Below are positions 35,704 to 45,077 of a DNA stretch of 64,000 nucleotides, piece after piece (the first letter of the stretch is position 1; every line of letters starts with the position of its first letter). A program made the position numbers and the translations under genes. The notes under the pieces were generated by a model that was not told the DNA's origin, did no database searches, and saw only the letters and a list, made by a program, of their open reading frames with translations. The stretch is taken from contig LLKB01000007.1 of the NCBI GenBank assembly GCA_001414325.1, positions 1 to 64,000 of the forward strand, written 5' to 3'. The stretch comes from Butyribacter intestini (GTDB lineage Bacteria > Bacillota > Clostridia > Lachnospirales > Lachnospiraceae).

Positions 35704-36354
35704 ATGGCTGGAATTTTAATTGTTGAGGACGATACTACAATAAATGAGATGGTTGCAAGAAATCTTAAGATGGTAGGTCACAAATGTACACAGGTATATG
35801 ACGGTAAAGAGGGACTTGAAATGATTGAAAATGGAGATTTCGACTTGGTGCTGCTGGATGTTATGCTGCCCGGAATGTCGGGGTTTGAGATTATGGAAAA
35901 GACTAAGGATGTACCCGTAATATTTGTGACGGCAAAGGGGGAACTTAACGATAAACTGCACGGTCTTTCGATAGGAGCGGAGGATTATATCGTAAAGCCG
36001 TTTGAGATATTGGAACTTATCGCAAGAATAAATGTAGTGCTCCGCAGGGCAAAGAAAAATGATGATGTCTTTAAGATAAGTGATATTGAGGTAAATCTTG
36101 ACAGGCACGATGTATTTAAAAATGGGGAGAGAGTTCAGCTTGCACCGCAGGAGTATGAGCTTCTGGAAGTGCTTATTTTAAATAGAAATATGGCAATGTC
36201 GAGGGAGAAACTTCTTGAACTTGCGTGGGGATGGGACTATATGGGAGATACAAAAACGGTTGATGTTCATATAAGAAAACTTAGAAAAAAATTAGGGCTT
36301 GAAAAGGAAATCTGCACGATAAATAAGCTTGGTTACAGGCTTGAAACTGATTAA
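35704..36354 (+). CDS. OmpR/PhoB-family response regulator
   Basis: 216 aa. Receiver with acidic pair EDD at residues 8-10, phospho-Asp in LVLLDVMLPGMSG, Thr in IFVTAKG and Lys in YIVKPFE. The winged-helix output domain carries LAPQEYELLEVLILN and KTVDVHIRKLRKKLG. The gene is 15 nt before its partner kinase. Direct repeats TTTGGTAA, 22 bp apart, lie after the kinase gene and upstream of two paralogous secreted-protein genes, which are therefore its likely targets. Confidence 0.9.
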   Translation: MAGILIVEDDTTINEMVARNLKMVGHKCTQVYDGKEGLEMIENGDFDLVLLDVMLPGMSGFEIMEKTKDVPVIFVTAKGELNDKLHGLSIGAEDYIVKPFEILELIARINVVLRRAKKNDDVFKISDIEVNLDRHDVFKNGERVQLAPQEYELLEVLILNRNMAMSREKLLELAWGWDYMGDTKTVDVHIRKLRKKLGLEKEICTINKLGYRLETD

Positions 36355-36369
36355 AAAGAGGAGATTATT

Positions 36370-37752
36370 ATGAAGTTATGGCAGAAATTATATGTGGTGC
36401 TTATTATTCCGATACTGTTGATTTTAAATATTGCAATATACCTGCTTTTTGGAATTACATATAAGGAAAATATTGCAGCGGAAAAAAAACAGGCGGTCGG
36501 GGATTTTGGAATGATAATTGACCAGATTTATGGTGAAATGCAGCAGTCACAGTTAAATGACAAGGATGTTAAAAATATAATTCAGAAATATACCAATTAT
36601 TATAAACAGCAGAAGATAGAACTTGGACTATGGCAGGGCGAGAAAAAAAAGAAGATTTATTATTCGGATAAGGCTCATTTTAATACTAAAAAAAACAGCA
36701 TTAAAAACAATAAGGTTATAAAGTGTTATATTGACGGGCATACAAGACTTATGGTGTTTAAGCTGCAAAAATGTCAAAAAAAGACATTCTATTTTGGATA
36801 TGAGAAAACTCTATATAATCTTGACAGTATGTGGAAAAATATCAGAATATATTATGCGATTGGAAGTCTTGTAATATCAATTATCATGGCATTGTTTATG
36901 ATAGTTGTTTTGCAGAAATGCATAAAACCGGTGGAAAATCTTAATGAGACAGTTAAAAAAATGGCAGGCGGCGAACTTGAGACAAGAACCGATATAAAAG
37001 GAAGTGATGAGCTTGCTGTTCTTGGAAAGAATATAAATATAATGGCAGAGACGATAGAGAATAACATGAAACAGATTATGGATGAGGCAGAGCGTAAACA
37101 GTGGTTTATTGATAATCTTGCACATGAAATGAAAACTCCGGTAACAGGGATTTGCGGCTTTGTCGAGTATATGGAGAGAGCTAAGATTTCCGATGAAGAA
37201 AAGATGGAGTGTCTTGGGTTTATAGGACATGAAGCAAAGCGTCTGCAAAATATGTCATATGAGCTGCTTGACCTTGCGGTAATAAGACATTCCGACATTA
37301 AAAAGCAGAATATCAGTATGAATAAATTTACGGATGAGCTTAAAAAGTGGCAGGAGAAGAGATTTGCAGAAAAGAATATTAAAGCAGAGTGGGAAATTAA
37401 GGCTGACCGTTTATTCGGGGACGAGCTTCTTTTGGAAATGCTCATAAGAAATATATTTGAAAATGCGTTCAGGGCAACAGATGAGGGTGGAAAAATAAGT
37501 ACATATGTATATGAAAATGAGAAAAATACTGTTTTCGAGATTACTGATACAGGCTGCGGAATGGAGCCAGAGGAACTTGAGAAGATAAAAGAACCATTTT
37601 ATCGTGTAGATAAGTCGAGAAGCAGGAAGCAGGGAGGAACGGGACTGGGTGTTTCACTTTGCCAGAAGATAGTTGAAAAGCATGAAGGCTCAATGGAGTA
37701 CCGTTCTAAAAAGGGAGTCGGAACGACAGTAACCGTGAAAATCCCATTATAA
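36370..37752 (+). CDS. HAMP-domain sensor histidine kinase
   Basis: 460 aa. Two membrane helices (near residues 7-27 and 163-183) frame an extracellular sensor domain of ~135 residues that is rich in Lys and Tyr. HAMP (KPVENLNETVKKMAGGE) follows, then HisKA with DNLAHEMKTPVTG and an ATPase domain with NIFENAFRA, DTGCGM and GGTGLGVSL. All catalytic motifs are intact. It pairs with the regulator immediately upstream. Confidence 0.9.
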   Translation: MKLWQKLYVVLIIPILLILNIAIYLLFGITYKENIAAEKKQAVGDFGMIIDQIYGEMQQSQLNDKDVKNIIQKYTNYYKQQKIELGLWQGEKKKKIYYSDKAHFNTKKNSIKNNKVIKCYIDGHTRLMVFKLQKCQKKTFYFGYEKTLYNLDSMWKNIRIYYAIGSLVISIIMALFMIVVLQKCIKPVENLNETVKKMAGGELETRTDIKGSDELAVLGKNINIMAETIENNMKQIMDEAERKQWFIDNLAHEMKTPVTGICGFVEYMERAKISDEEKMECLGFIGHEAKRLQNMSYELLDLAVIRHSDIKKQNISMNKFTDELKKWQEKRFAEKNIKAEWEIKADRLFGDELLLEMLIRNIFENAFRATDEGGKISTYVYENEKNTVFEITDTGCGMEPEELEKIKEPFYRVDKSRSRKQGGTGLGVSLCQKIVEKHEGSMEYRSKKGVGTTVTVKIPL

Positions 37753-37760
37753 TCCGAAAT

Positions 37761-37798
37761 GTTTACCGTTTGGTAACCTTATGGTTGTTTTTTGGTAA
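37761..37798 (+). promoter_or_regulatory. Candidate response-regulator operator
   Basis: TTTGGTAA occurs at 37769-37776 and 37791-37798, 22 bp apart (two helical turns), next to GTTTACC in inverted sense. OmpR-type regulators bind tandem half-sites of this kind. It stands between the two-component genes and the paired secreted-protein genes. A related TTTGGTTAC word lies upstream of the regulator gene near 35500. Confidence 0.5.
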
Positions 37799-37958
37799 GG
37801 ACAAAGCTGTATATTTTGTAACATAAAGTGAATGAGATTTTTAGATAAAAGTCAAAAGTCACGGCTGCCTGCAGGCTATAAGGTAAAAAAGATTATTGAT
37901 GCAAATAGAAATGTGGGATTCACTTTAAAAAATTATAATAGACAGGGAGGAAAAAGTT

Positions 37959-38924
37959 ATGAGATGTAATAAGAAAGTTTTAATGATTGCTACGACGGTC
38001 ATGCTGGGTGTAGGCTGTATAGGTCTTATGGGAGCAATGAAATACCAGAATGTAAAGACAGAGGCATCAGACATAAAAGAATCTGATGTTGCAAAAGCCG
38101 GTATTGATGTTACCAGTGCTACTATGGAGGGGGAGACTCCGAATGAGGTTGAAAGGAAGATGGATAAGGAGGTTGTAGAGAAATATGCTTATAAGGGATA
38201 TGAAATTTCATTTATAAGATACAAAGACCAAAAAACAAAAGAGTATCTTTCGGACAAAGAGCAGGACGGTGATTACGGTTATAAAAAGACATTCAGGGAA
38301 ATTATTGACAATGCGGAAAAAAGCGGCTGGAATTATATGCTGGAAGAAATGAAAGGGATGAAAAATCAGATAACGGCAGAGGTAGATTGGAAAAGAGATG
38401 AGGATCAAATTGTAAATGGAAAGTATTATGGAAAACTTATAAGAGAATGTAATATCCGTTTTAAAAAACCACAGATATACGAGGGTAAATATATTTCATC
38501 TTACGATGTGATTGGCTGGTTTTCAACGGTTGCAGAAACAGGTAAATATACAACGGGCGTAAGGTCATCAAGCTCAGAATTATTAGAAGCTCCAGAACAG
38601 TGGAGACTTCCGTCAAAAGAAAAGAGACAGGAGGTAAAAGAAAAATTAGAGAAGTGTAAGAGTATTTCAAATGACAAAAAAGCAATATATAAGAGGATTG
38701 AAGAAAATAAGGATAAGATAATAAAAGAATTAAAGGAAGTGTATAATATAAATCTTGTAAAAATAGTAAAGGATTCATATTATGAAAAATATAAGTTTGC
38801 TGAAAATGAGATGAATAACGGTTTGATTGAAATTTATGGCTATATGGATGATGGTCAGGAAATAGAAGTGCAATATGATTTAGTCGGTAATTATATATAT
38901 TATGTAAATTACAAATACTGGTAG
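37959..38924 (+). CDS. Secreted/anchored protein, tandem paralogue 1
   Basis: 321 aa. It has an N-terminal membrane helix or signal peptide (VLMIATTVMLGVGCIGLMGAM), then a hydrophilic domain with YKGYEISFIRYKD and a Lys/Glu-rich helical region. The Cys in the helix (GVGCIG) could be a lipoprotein cysteine, but the context is not a clean lipobox. The next gene is a paralogue with the first ~60 residues nearly identical. No known family is recognised. GGGAGG precedes the ATG. It is probably controlled by the neighbouring two-component system. Confidence 0.75.
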   Translation: MRCNKKVLMIATTVMLGVGCIGLMGAMKYQNVKTEASDIKESDVAKAGIDVTSATMEGETPNEVERKMDKEVVEKYAYKGYEISFIRYKDQKTKEYLSDKEQDGDYGYKKTFREIIDNAEKSGWNYMLEEMKGMKNQITAEVDWKRDEDQIVNGKYYGKLIRECNIRFKKPQIYEGKYISSYDVIGWFSTVAETGKYTTGVRSSSSELLEAPEQWRLPSKEKRQEVKEKLEKCKSISNDKKAIYKRIEENKDKIIKELKEVYNINLVKIVKDSYYEKYKFAENEMNNGLIEIYGYMDDGQEIEVQYDLVGNYIYYVNYKYW

Positions 38925-38970
38925 AATTAGAATGAAATCTTAAATTAAAAATAATTGGGAGGAAGAAATT

Positions 38971-39894
38971 ATGAGATATAATAAGAAAATCTTAATGATT
39001 GCTACGACGGTCATGCTGGGTGCAGGCTGTGTGGGACTTATGGGGGCGATGAAGTACCAGAATGTAAAGACTGAGGCATCAGACCTAAAAGAGTCCGATG
39101 TGGCAAAGGTTGGGGTAGATGTTTCTAGCGGAAGTATGGAGGGCGAGACACCATCCGAAGGTGAAAGAAAAATGGATAAGGAGATTATTGAGAAGTATAA
39201 TTATAAAGGGTATGAGATTTCATTTATAAGATATAAAGATCCAAAGACAGGTGAATATCTTTCTGATAAAGTAAAATCCAGAGATTACGATTATAAAAAG
39301 ACATTCAGGGATATTATTGATAAAACGGAAAACGGTAACTGGAAGTTTATGTTTGAATGTCTTAAAGGAAAAAAGGATATGATAACGGCTGATATTGACT
39401 GGCGGATAGATAATTCAAAACTGGTTAATGAAAAATACTACGGTAAATTGATTAGAGTATGGAACATACATTTTGGCATAGAAGACCAAGATAGCCCTTT
39501 GAATGTTGCGTATTTTGTGACAGATGTTGAAAGTGGAAAATATACTCATATTTCAATGAGCAGTAAAATTGACTGGATGCTTACATCGGGAAATATGAGT
39601 GATAAAGTTAAGGCTGAGTTCAAAAAGTATGAAAAGCTCTGTGCAGATAAAACAAAGATGAATAAATGTGTTAAAGAAAGTGTTGCTAAAATAAAAAAGC
39701 AGATAAAAGAGCTGTATGGAATAAATATAGTAAAAGAGGTAAAAAAAGATTATTATACACATGAGTATATTTCAAATAACCTGACAACATTTGGGTCAAT
39801 CACATTTAATGGTAAGACGGATGATGGCAGGAAGATAACTGTTGATTATGATGTGGAAGGTGATTATATAAATAATTGGGATTATCAGTATTAG
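38971..39894 (+). CDS. Secreted/anchored protein, tandem paralogue 2
   Basis: 307 aa, 46 nt after paralogue 1. The signal region is conserved almost word for word (MIATTVMLGAGCVGLMGAMK), and the domain shares YKGYEISFIRYKDPKTGEYL and DYKKTFRDIIDK. The middle and C-terminal parts diverge, so the duplication is not very recent or the exposed part evolves fast. Function unknown. GGGAGG precedes the start. Confidence 0.75.
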   Translation: MRYNKKILMIATTVMLGAGCVGLMGAMKYQNVKTEASDLKESDVAKVGVDVSSGSMEGETPSEGERKMDKEIIEKYNYKGYEISFIRYKDPKTGEYLSDKVKSRDYDYKKTFRDIIDKTENGNWKFMFECLKGKKDMITADIDWRIDNSKLVNEKYYGKLIRVWNIHFGIEDQDSPLNVAYFVTDVESGKYTHISMSSKIDWMLTSGNMSDKVKAEFKKYEKLCADKTKMNKCVKESVAKIKKQIKELYGINIVKEVKKDYYTHEYISNNLTTFGSITFNGKTDDGRKITVDYDVEGDYINNWDYQY

Positions 39895-39930
39895 GAATTA
39901 CAAAAATTATATTTTAACATTATCAGGCAA

Positions 39931-39970
39931 GTAGCAGAGCGGATTATGAATATTTGCTTGGCTTCCTATT
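39931..39970 (+). repeat. Dispersed 38-bp repeat (copy 2)
   Basis: GTAGCAGAGCGGATTATG then AATATTTGCTTGGC is related to copies at 10143 and 60560. It sits between paralogue 2 and the SDR gene and is followed by a hairpin TGCACA/TGTGCA near 39975-39991. Confidence 0.6.
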
Positions 39971-40153
39971 TCTGCACACATTTTTTGTGCATAGTGTAAA
40001 AAATCTTGCATATATGAATTTTTCACATTATGATATAAGTGCCAAAATCAGACAGCAAAATAAGCATCGGTGGAAAATCAGGGAACAATAATCCTTTTGA
40101 TGTGATTTGCTTTAGACTAGACACAACAAACAGAAATGGAGTTTGAATATAAT

Positions 40154-40915
40154 ATGAAATATGTATTGATAACGGGTGGAACAAGCGGTATAGGGTTTGC
40201 TATGGCAGGTGAATTTCTTGAAAGAGGATATGGAGTGATACTTGCTTCATCGAGCAGAAAAAATCTTGCCATAGCAAAAAGAAAACTTGAAGTTAAGAAA
40301 TCAAAGATTGTGAAAAGTACTAGGTATATCATTACGATAGAGCAGGATCTTTCTGTTGAAGGTGGGGCAGAAAGATTGTATCACAAAGCAAAAACTCTTG
40401 GTGTTGATATAGAGATACTTGTAAATAACGCAGGCTTTGGACTGACGGGTGGGACCGAAAGTATAAATATAAAAGACGATAAAAAAATGATACAGTTAAT
40501 TGTGACTGCACCGGTTTGTCTTTGTAAATTGTTTTTGCGTGATATGTATGAAAAGGGGAGAGGAAAGATTTTAAATGTGGCTTCGACAGGAGCATTCCAG
40601 CCGGGACCATATACCTCGACATATTTTGCGGGCAAGTCTTTCATATACAGTTACAGCAGGGCGATAAGGCAGGAGGCAGCAGTAAGAGGTGTGGTCGTGA
40701 GTACACTGTGTCCGGGAACAACAAGAACAAAATTTTTTGAAAAAGAGGGACTGAAAACACCGATATGGGCAATGTCAGCAGAAAGAACGGCAAAAATTGC
40801 AGTTGACGGACTGATGCGTGGCAGAGGTGTTATAGTTCCGGGAATAATAAACAATGTTTTAAGGTTAATACCATCGGAGATTAAGATGTACTTTGTGGGA
40901 GTATTAAAGAAATAA
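40154..40915 (+). CDS. Short-chain dehydrogenase/reductase
   Basis: About 253 aa. Rossmann motif TGGTSGIG at the N-terminus, NNAGFG, Ser in NVASTGAF and the catalytic YFAGK (YxxxK). It should reduce or oxidise a small carbonyl or alcohol with NAD(P)H; the substrate is unknown. The start is uncertain: an upstream ATG at 40136 has no binding site, and the ATG at 40154 has GGAG 12 nt away but begins the protein right at the Rossmann strand, as usual. It stands alone and converges on the C39-like peptidase gene. Confidence 0.85.
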   Translation: MKYVLITGGTSGIGFAMAGEFLERGYGVILASSSRKNLAIAKRKLEVKKSKIVKSTRYIITIEQDLSVEGGAERLYHKAKTLGVDIEILVNNAGFGLTGGTESINIKDDKKMIQLIVTAPVCLCKLFLRDMYEKGRGKILNVASTGAFQPGPYTSTYFAGKSFIYSYSRAIRQEAAVRGVVVSTLCPGTTRTKFFEKEGLKTPIWAMSAERTAKIAVDGLMRGRGVIVPGIINNVLRLIPSEIKMYFVGVLKK

Positions 40916-40936
40916 ATTGAATGTTTTATATGGGCA

Positions 40937-41617
40937 TCAGTTTTTGCTGAATGCCCATAAATTTTTAATCTGTTTTGCGAGTGTTTCATAGTCCCAAAGC
41001 CGGCTTCGTGAGCGGCTGTTGGGGTCATTTACTTTTATCTGTCCGTTTTCTGTTTTGGTGAGGACTATAAAGTGTCCTGCTGTCGTAAAATCGCCCGGTT
41101 TCATGCTGCATATGATGGGGTCGTTATTTTCAAGATGAGAGAATACAGTGTATTTGCTCAGTGGAATTTCTGTTCCTGTTATGCCAAATGCAGATGCACC
41201 TTCGGTCATCAGGCTCCAAGAAGTACCTGTTCCCTCTATATAATAGCCGTTTCTTTCGGCGAATTTTGCAACTTTATATGGTGTTATCTGTTTGTTGCGG
41301 GTAAGTCCGGATATTACCATTGAAAGACAGGTTGGGGCACAGCCGGATATTCCTATATCTGAATTTCCGTAAGCTGCATCCCTCCAGCGTTTATCCCATT
41401 GGATAAGGAGAGGTATGCCCTCTGAAAGTTCTTTTGAAGTAATGTTTCCGTGAGATTTAGCAGTTTCAATGCTGCCGTTATTTAAAACGGCACTTATGGC
41501 ATTTGATGCCGTATCGATTACTTTAGGAACACCACGGAATATTATAAAAAATAAAAGTATTGCAAGTGTAAGTTTTTTAAGATTTCTTTTTCTTCTTTTA
41601 TATCTTTTTGTACTCAT
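40937..41617 (-). CDS. C39-like cysteine peptidase, membrane-anchored
   Basis: 226 aa. A basic N-terminus and one membrane helix (LTLAILLFFIIFRG) place the domain outside. The papain-like core of the C39_2 type shows Cys in GISGCAPTCLSMV, His in TAGHFIVLTK and Asn/Asp in KVNDPNS. It lies about 150 bp downstream of a VanS-like kinase gene on the same strand. Role unknown; cleavage of a peptide or cell-wall link is possible. Confidence 0.82.
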   Translation of the reverse strand: MSTKRYKRRKRNLKKLTLAILLFFIIFRGVPKVIDTASNAISAVLNNGSIETAKSHGNITSKELSEGIPLLIQWDKRWRDAAYGNSDIGISGCAPTCLSMVISGLTRNKQITPYKVAKFAERNGYYIEGTGTSWSLMTEGASAFGITGTEIPLSKYTVFSHLENNDPIICSMKPGDFTTAGHFIVLTKTENGQIKVNDPNSRSRSRLWDYETLAKQIKNLWAFSKN

Positions 41618-41770
41618 AGATATTTCCTCCCACTAAACTGTTATTAGGTGTTAGCGAAACTTTCGCTATCTGGGATTATTTTAATCTATGAGGAAATATT
41701 TTGTTTTGAGAAAATCATAAGTAAAACTTACAATATTCTTGCATTTTGTGTGTAAATATAGATAAGACCG

Positions 41771-42850
41771 TTATAAGTCATTTCTAAACACAACCTCAAA
41801 ACTGATGCTCTCATTTTCGCTTGCAGCATTTATCTGTCCGCCGTGAAGTTCAACAATCTCTTTTGCAATGGCGAGTCCAAGTCCGGCACCGCCTGTTGAT
41901 GAGGCTCTGGATGAGTCAAGCCTAAAAAACTGCTCAAATACACGGCTGAGTTTTTCAGGAGAGATTGTCTTGCCATGATTTTTAAACAGAATATGTATAT
42001 CCTTATCCTGCTTTGTGAGTACACAGGTTATTTCGGTGTCCGGATAGCTGTAATTAACGGCATTGCGGATAAGATTGTCAAACACCCGTGAGAGTTTGTC
42101 GGGGTCACACATAAGATTTATATCAGGTGCAATATCAAGATTCCAGCTTAATTTATGCTCTGATAATATAGGTAGAAATTCGCTGCATATCTGTTCGAGC
42201 ATACGGCTTAAATTGACTTTTTCGATATCAAGTTCAATGTTTGTAAGGTTGAAGCGTGTAATATCAAAAAATTCGTTTATTAAATCTTCGAGCCGTTCGG
42301 CTTTATTTAGTGCTATCGAGGTGTATTTTTCGCGTGTTTTTTGGGGAATATCAGGCTCATCCTCTAACAATGTCAGGTAACCGATAACACTTGTAAGTGG
42401 TGTTTTGAGGTCATGGGCGAGATAGACTATAAGGTCATTTTTTCGCTGTTCAGCTTCTTTGGCAAGCATGGAATTGTGAACAGCATTTTCTCTTACGGCA
42501 TTAAGCTCGTCCTGAATGGATTTTAAATCTTCTGACAGAACGATAGGCTGTTCTGCCTGAGTGGTAAGTTTTTTTGAAGCATTAAGTATTTCGTTGATAT
42601 ATCGTGTCCACTTCACAAGAAAGGATATTGTGACAATAAACCATGTAATAAAGCACAGAAAACCTCCGATAAGCCATTTATGTGTCTTTATTGATTTAAG
42701 AATAATGTAATCCGGGTCATCGGGATACCAGATTTTGAGGGAGCAGACTGCCGCTCCGATGATAAATATAATAAAAACAAGTGCGATAAAGCCGATAACG
42801 GTAAGCATATATCGTTTGATAAGTTTTTTAGTAAGGCTGTTATTTTTCAT
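41771..42850 (-). CDS. Sensor histidine kinase, VanS/PhoR-like
   Basis: 359 aa. Two membrane helices (near 15-36 and 54-75) enclose a very short outside loop, then a linker. HisKA has VYLAHDLKTPLTSVIGY; the ATPase domain has NLIRNAVNYSY, a G1-like stretch NHGKTISPE and GGAGLGLAIAKEIV. The short loop suggests sensing within the membrane, as in antibiotic or envelope-stress kinases. The partner is the regulator encoded just upstream on the same strand. The name VanS is by similarity only; no van ligase genes are near. Confidence 0.85.
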   Translation of the reverse strand: MKNNSLTKKLIKRYMLTVIGFIALVFIIFIIGAAVCSLKIWYPDDPDYIILKSIKTHKWLIGGFLCFITWFIVTISFLVKWTRYINEILNASKKLTTQAEQPIVLSEDLKSIQDELNAVRENAVHNSMLAKEAEQRKNDLIVYLAHDLKTPLTSVIGYLTLLEDEPDIPQKTREKYTSIALNKAERLEDLINEFFDITRFNLTNIELDIEKVNLSRMLEQICSEFLPILSEHKLSWNLDIAPDINLMCDPDKLSRVFDNLIRNAVNYSYPDTEITCVLTKQDKDIHILFKNHGKTISPEKLSRVFEQFFRLDSSRASSTGGAGLGLAIAKEIVELHGGQINAASENESISFEVVFRNDL

Positions 42851-42899
42851 GTGACACCTCTGTTGATTATTTTTGAACCACGAATAGGCTCTTTACTTT

Positions 42900-43610
42900 T
42901 CAATCATCAATCGTATATCCGACACCCCATACCGTCTTGACATACTTAGGTTTTCTGGCAGGTTCGTGCAGTTTTTCACGAAGTCTTGCAATGTGCGTCA
43001 TTACGGTGTTGTTGCTGTCTATGTACTTTTCTTTCCAGACGGCTTCAAAGAGTTCTTCCGAGGACACCACATTTCCCTTGTGTTCACACAGATACCAGAG
43101 AATATCAAATTCAAGCGGTGTGAGGGCAAGTTCTTTATTGTTCAGAAATACTCGGTGACTGCTTTTTGAAATGTTTAGGCCTCTTATATTATGTTCTGTT
43201 GTTGGAGCAAAAGTGTTAGTATTTTCATTATCGGCTTTGTTGTAACGGGTGTAGCGGCGAAGCTGCGTTTTTACACGGGCGGTAAGTTCAAGCGGATTGA
43301 AAGGTTTGCAGATATAGTCATCAGCACCGAGAGTAAGCCCTGTAATCTTGTCAGAATCTTCATTTTTTGCCGTCAACATGATAATAGGGAAAAAATAATC
43401 TTTGCGTATCTGTTTGCACAGAGAAAAGCCATCAATATCGGGAAGCATTACATCAAGGATTGCGAGGTCGAGTTTTTCGTGCAGGGCACATTCGAGTGCA
43501 TCTTTGCCGTTGTAAAATTTAAAGACCTTAAAACCATCGTTTTCGAGATATATCTGGACAAGGTCTGCAATATCTTTTTCATCGTCTACTATCATTATAT
43601 TTGTACTCAT
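42900..43610 (-). CDS. OmpR-family response regulator, VanR-like
   Basis: 236 aa. Receiver with IVDDEKDIADL, phospho-Asp in LAILDVMLPDIDG and Lys in YICKPFNPLEL. Winged helix with LTPLEFDILWYLCEHKG and MTHIARLREKLHE, closing GVGYTIDD. The pattern resembles VanR regulators. The operon is regulator then kinase on the minus strand. Likely targets include itself and the C39-like peptidase downstream. Confidence 0.88.
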   Translation of the reverse strand: MSTNIMIVDDEKDIADLVQIYLENDGFKVFKFYNGKDALECALHEKLDLAILDVMLPDIDGFSLCKQIRKDYFFPIIMLTAKNEDSDKITGLTLGADDYICKPFNPLELTARVKTQLRRYTRYNKADNENTNTFAPTTEHNIRGLNISKSSHRVFLNNKELALTPLEFDILWYLCEHKGNVVSSEELFEAVWKEKYIDSNNTVMTHIARLREKLHEPARKPKYVKTVWGVGYTIDD

Positions 43611-43749
43611 AAAAAACTCCTCCGGGAATGTTTGTTGAAGTTGGGGGCAGAATAACTTTTAACCTTAGCTAATGCTGTAGATTGCTATCTTAACCTTATC
43701 ATCATATTATCACCCGGAAATAGAGGTGTCAAAGATAGAGATTTTTATC

Positions 43750-45072
43750 TCAACACTTTTTTTGTGAATTGGATTTCTGTTTTAAATTTAATATAGGGAT
43801 GGATATTATGGTTGTGTATTCATCATCGGTCATGTCGCTTATCATCATGCCACGGTTTTTCTTGACAGTTTGGTCAACATTTGTCGTGCCGAAGCCATGT
43901 TCTAAAGAGGTGTCAGGCTTAATTTTTTTGGGAAGATTTTTGGTGCTATTGCAGCAGTCTATACGAAATTTGTCATAAGCATCTATATAGATGCTTAGCT
44001 TAATCCATCTGTCAGAAACAGCAAGCTTTTTACAGGCATTGATACAGTTGTCAAGAAGATTTCCAAGTATTATACACAGGTCATAATCTTCTATGGGGAT
44101 GCGTACTGCCTCTAAATTTAAGGAAGTAGAGAATACAATACTATTTTCTTTAGCCAGGTTACTATAGTTGCTTAGTAATGAGTCGATAACCAGGTTTCCG
44201 GTGTTGAAAAGAGAATAAGTATTCTCAAGGTCTTCATATGAAGCTTTAACATAAGTGTTGAGTTCGTCATATCTTTTTTCCTCGATGTATTTTAAAATGG
44301 TAAAATGATGTTTCTTGGTGTCGTGCACAACGCGTCGTGTATTTCTGTATGTGGTACTAAGCTGTGAATATTTGTTTTTCTGAAAATTAATCTGCTGTTC
44401 GAGCTGTGTGTTTTTCAATACCAGCTTATGCGTGTATTTTATGCGTTCAAGGATAAAATAATTTGTAATATTTAAAATCAAAATACAAGGTAAGATAATA
44501 ATATTATAAAAGGAGATTTTACTGCTATAAAAATTTTGAGCTGGCATCGCAATAAGCAGTATCAACGATATAACAGGTGTGACGAGACTGAATATATGAT
44601 ACTCAAAATCAGATTTTTCGCCATCCTTTGAAAACATTGTAAAAATAAGTATAAACAAAAATAATATTATTTTTGAACCAAAACCTAAAACAGCAACAAG
44701 ATATGGTGTTTCATGTTTTAATATATCAGGAGATGTAAGTTTGATGATGAGCATAAAGGTAGCTTCAGAAAAAGTAGCAAAAAATTGAAAGATTATACTG
44801 TAGATAACTTTTCGCCGTAAAGTAGTCTCATACAAAAAACATAATGCAAAGGTGGAAAGTATGCTTAAAGAAATGGTTACAAAAATAGAGAACTGTTTGT
44901 CAGGATTGTGAAATAAAAGCTGGTTTGCCATTAAAACAGATTCAGCCAGTACAAATGCGGCATAAAACAGGGGTGCGGGAATATTTGTCCTGCGTGTGTG
45001 AAAAGCCCTGTTGAGATAAACAAAGACCAAAAGCATATCAGTGATATAAGATAAAATGTCAAATATTATCAT
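43750..45072 (-). CDS. agrC: AgrC-like GHKL sensor histidine kinase, locus 2
   Basis: 440 aa. Six to seven N-terminal helices, then H-box VVHDTKKHHFTIL, N-box IILGNLLDNCINACK and G-box HGFGTTNV. It is a paralogue of the kinase at 5393-6742 with the same gene order. Diverged membrane helices fit recognition of a different peptide. The ATG at 45072 is preceded by GGGAGGG. The gene follows agrA with a 5-nt gap. Confidence 0.9.
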   Translation of the reverse strand: MIIFDILSYITDMLLVFVYLNRAFHTRRTNIPAPLFYAAFVLAESVLMANQLLFHNPDKQFSIFVTISLSILSTFALCFLYETTLRRKVIYSIIFQFFATFSEATFMLIIKLTSPDILKHETPYLVAVLGFGSKIILFLFILIFTMFSKDGEKSDFEYHIFSLVTPVISLILLIAMPAQNFYSSKISFYNIIILPCILILNITNYFILERIKYTHKLVLKNTQLEQQINFQKNKYSQLSTTYRNTRRVVHDTKKHHFTILKYIEEKRYDELNTYVKASYEDLENTYSLFNTGNLVIDSLLSNYSNLAKENSIVFSTSLNLEAVRIPIEDYDLCIILGNLLDNCINACKKLAVSDRWIKLSIYIDAYDKFRIDCCNSTKNLPKKIKPDTSLEHGFGTTNVDQTVKKNRGMMISDMTDDEYTTIISIPILNLKQKSNSQKKC

Positions 45073-45077
45073 TTAAA

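Noticed and set aside
41771..43610. Vancomycin-resistance regulatory pair
   Set aside because: Similarity to VanR/VanS is general; no vanH, vanA-type ligase, vanX or vanY gene is nearby.
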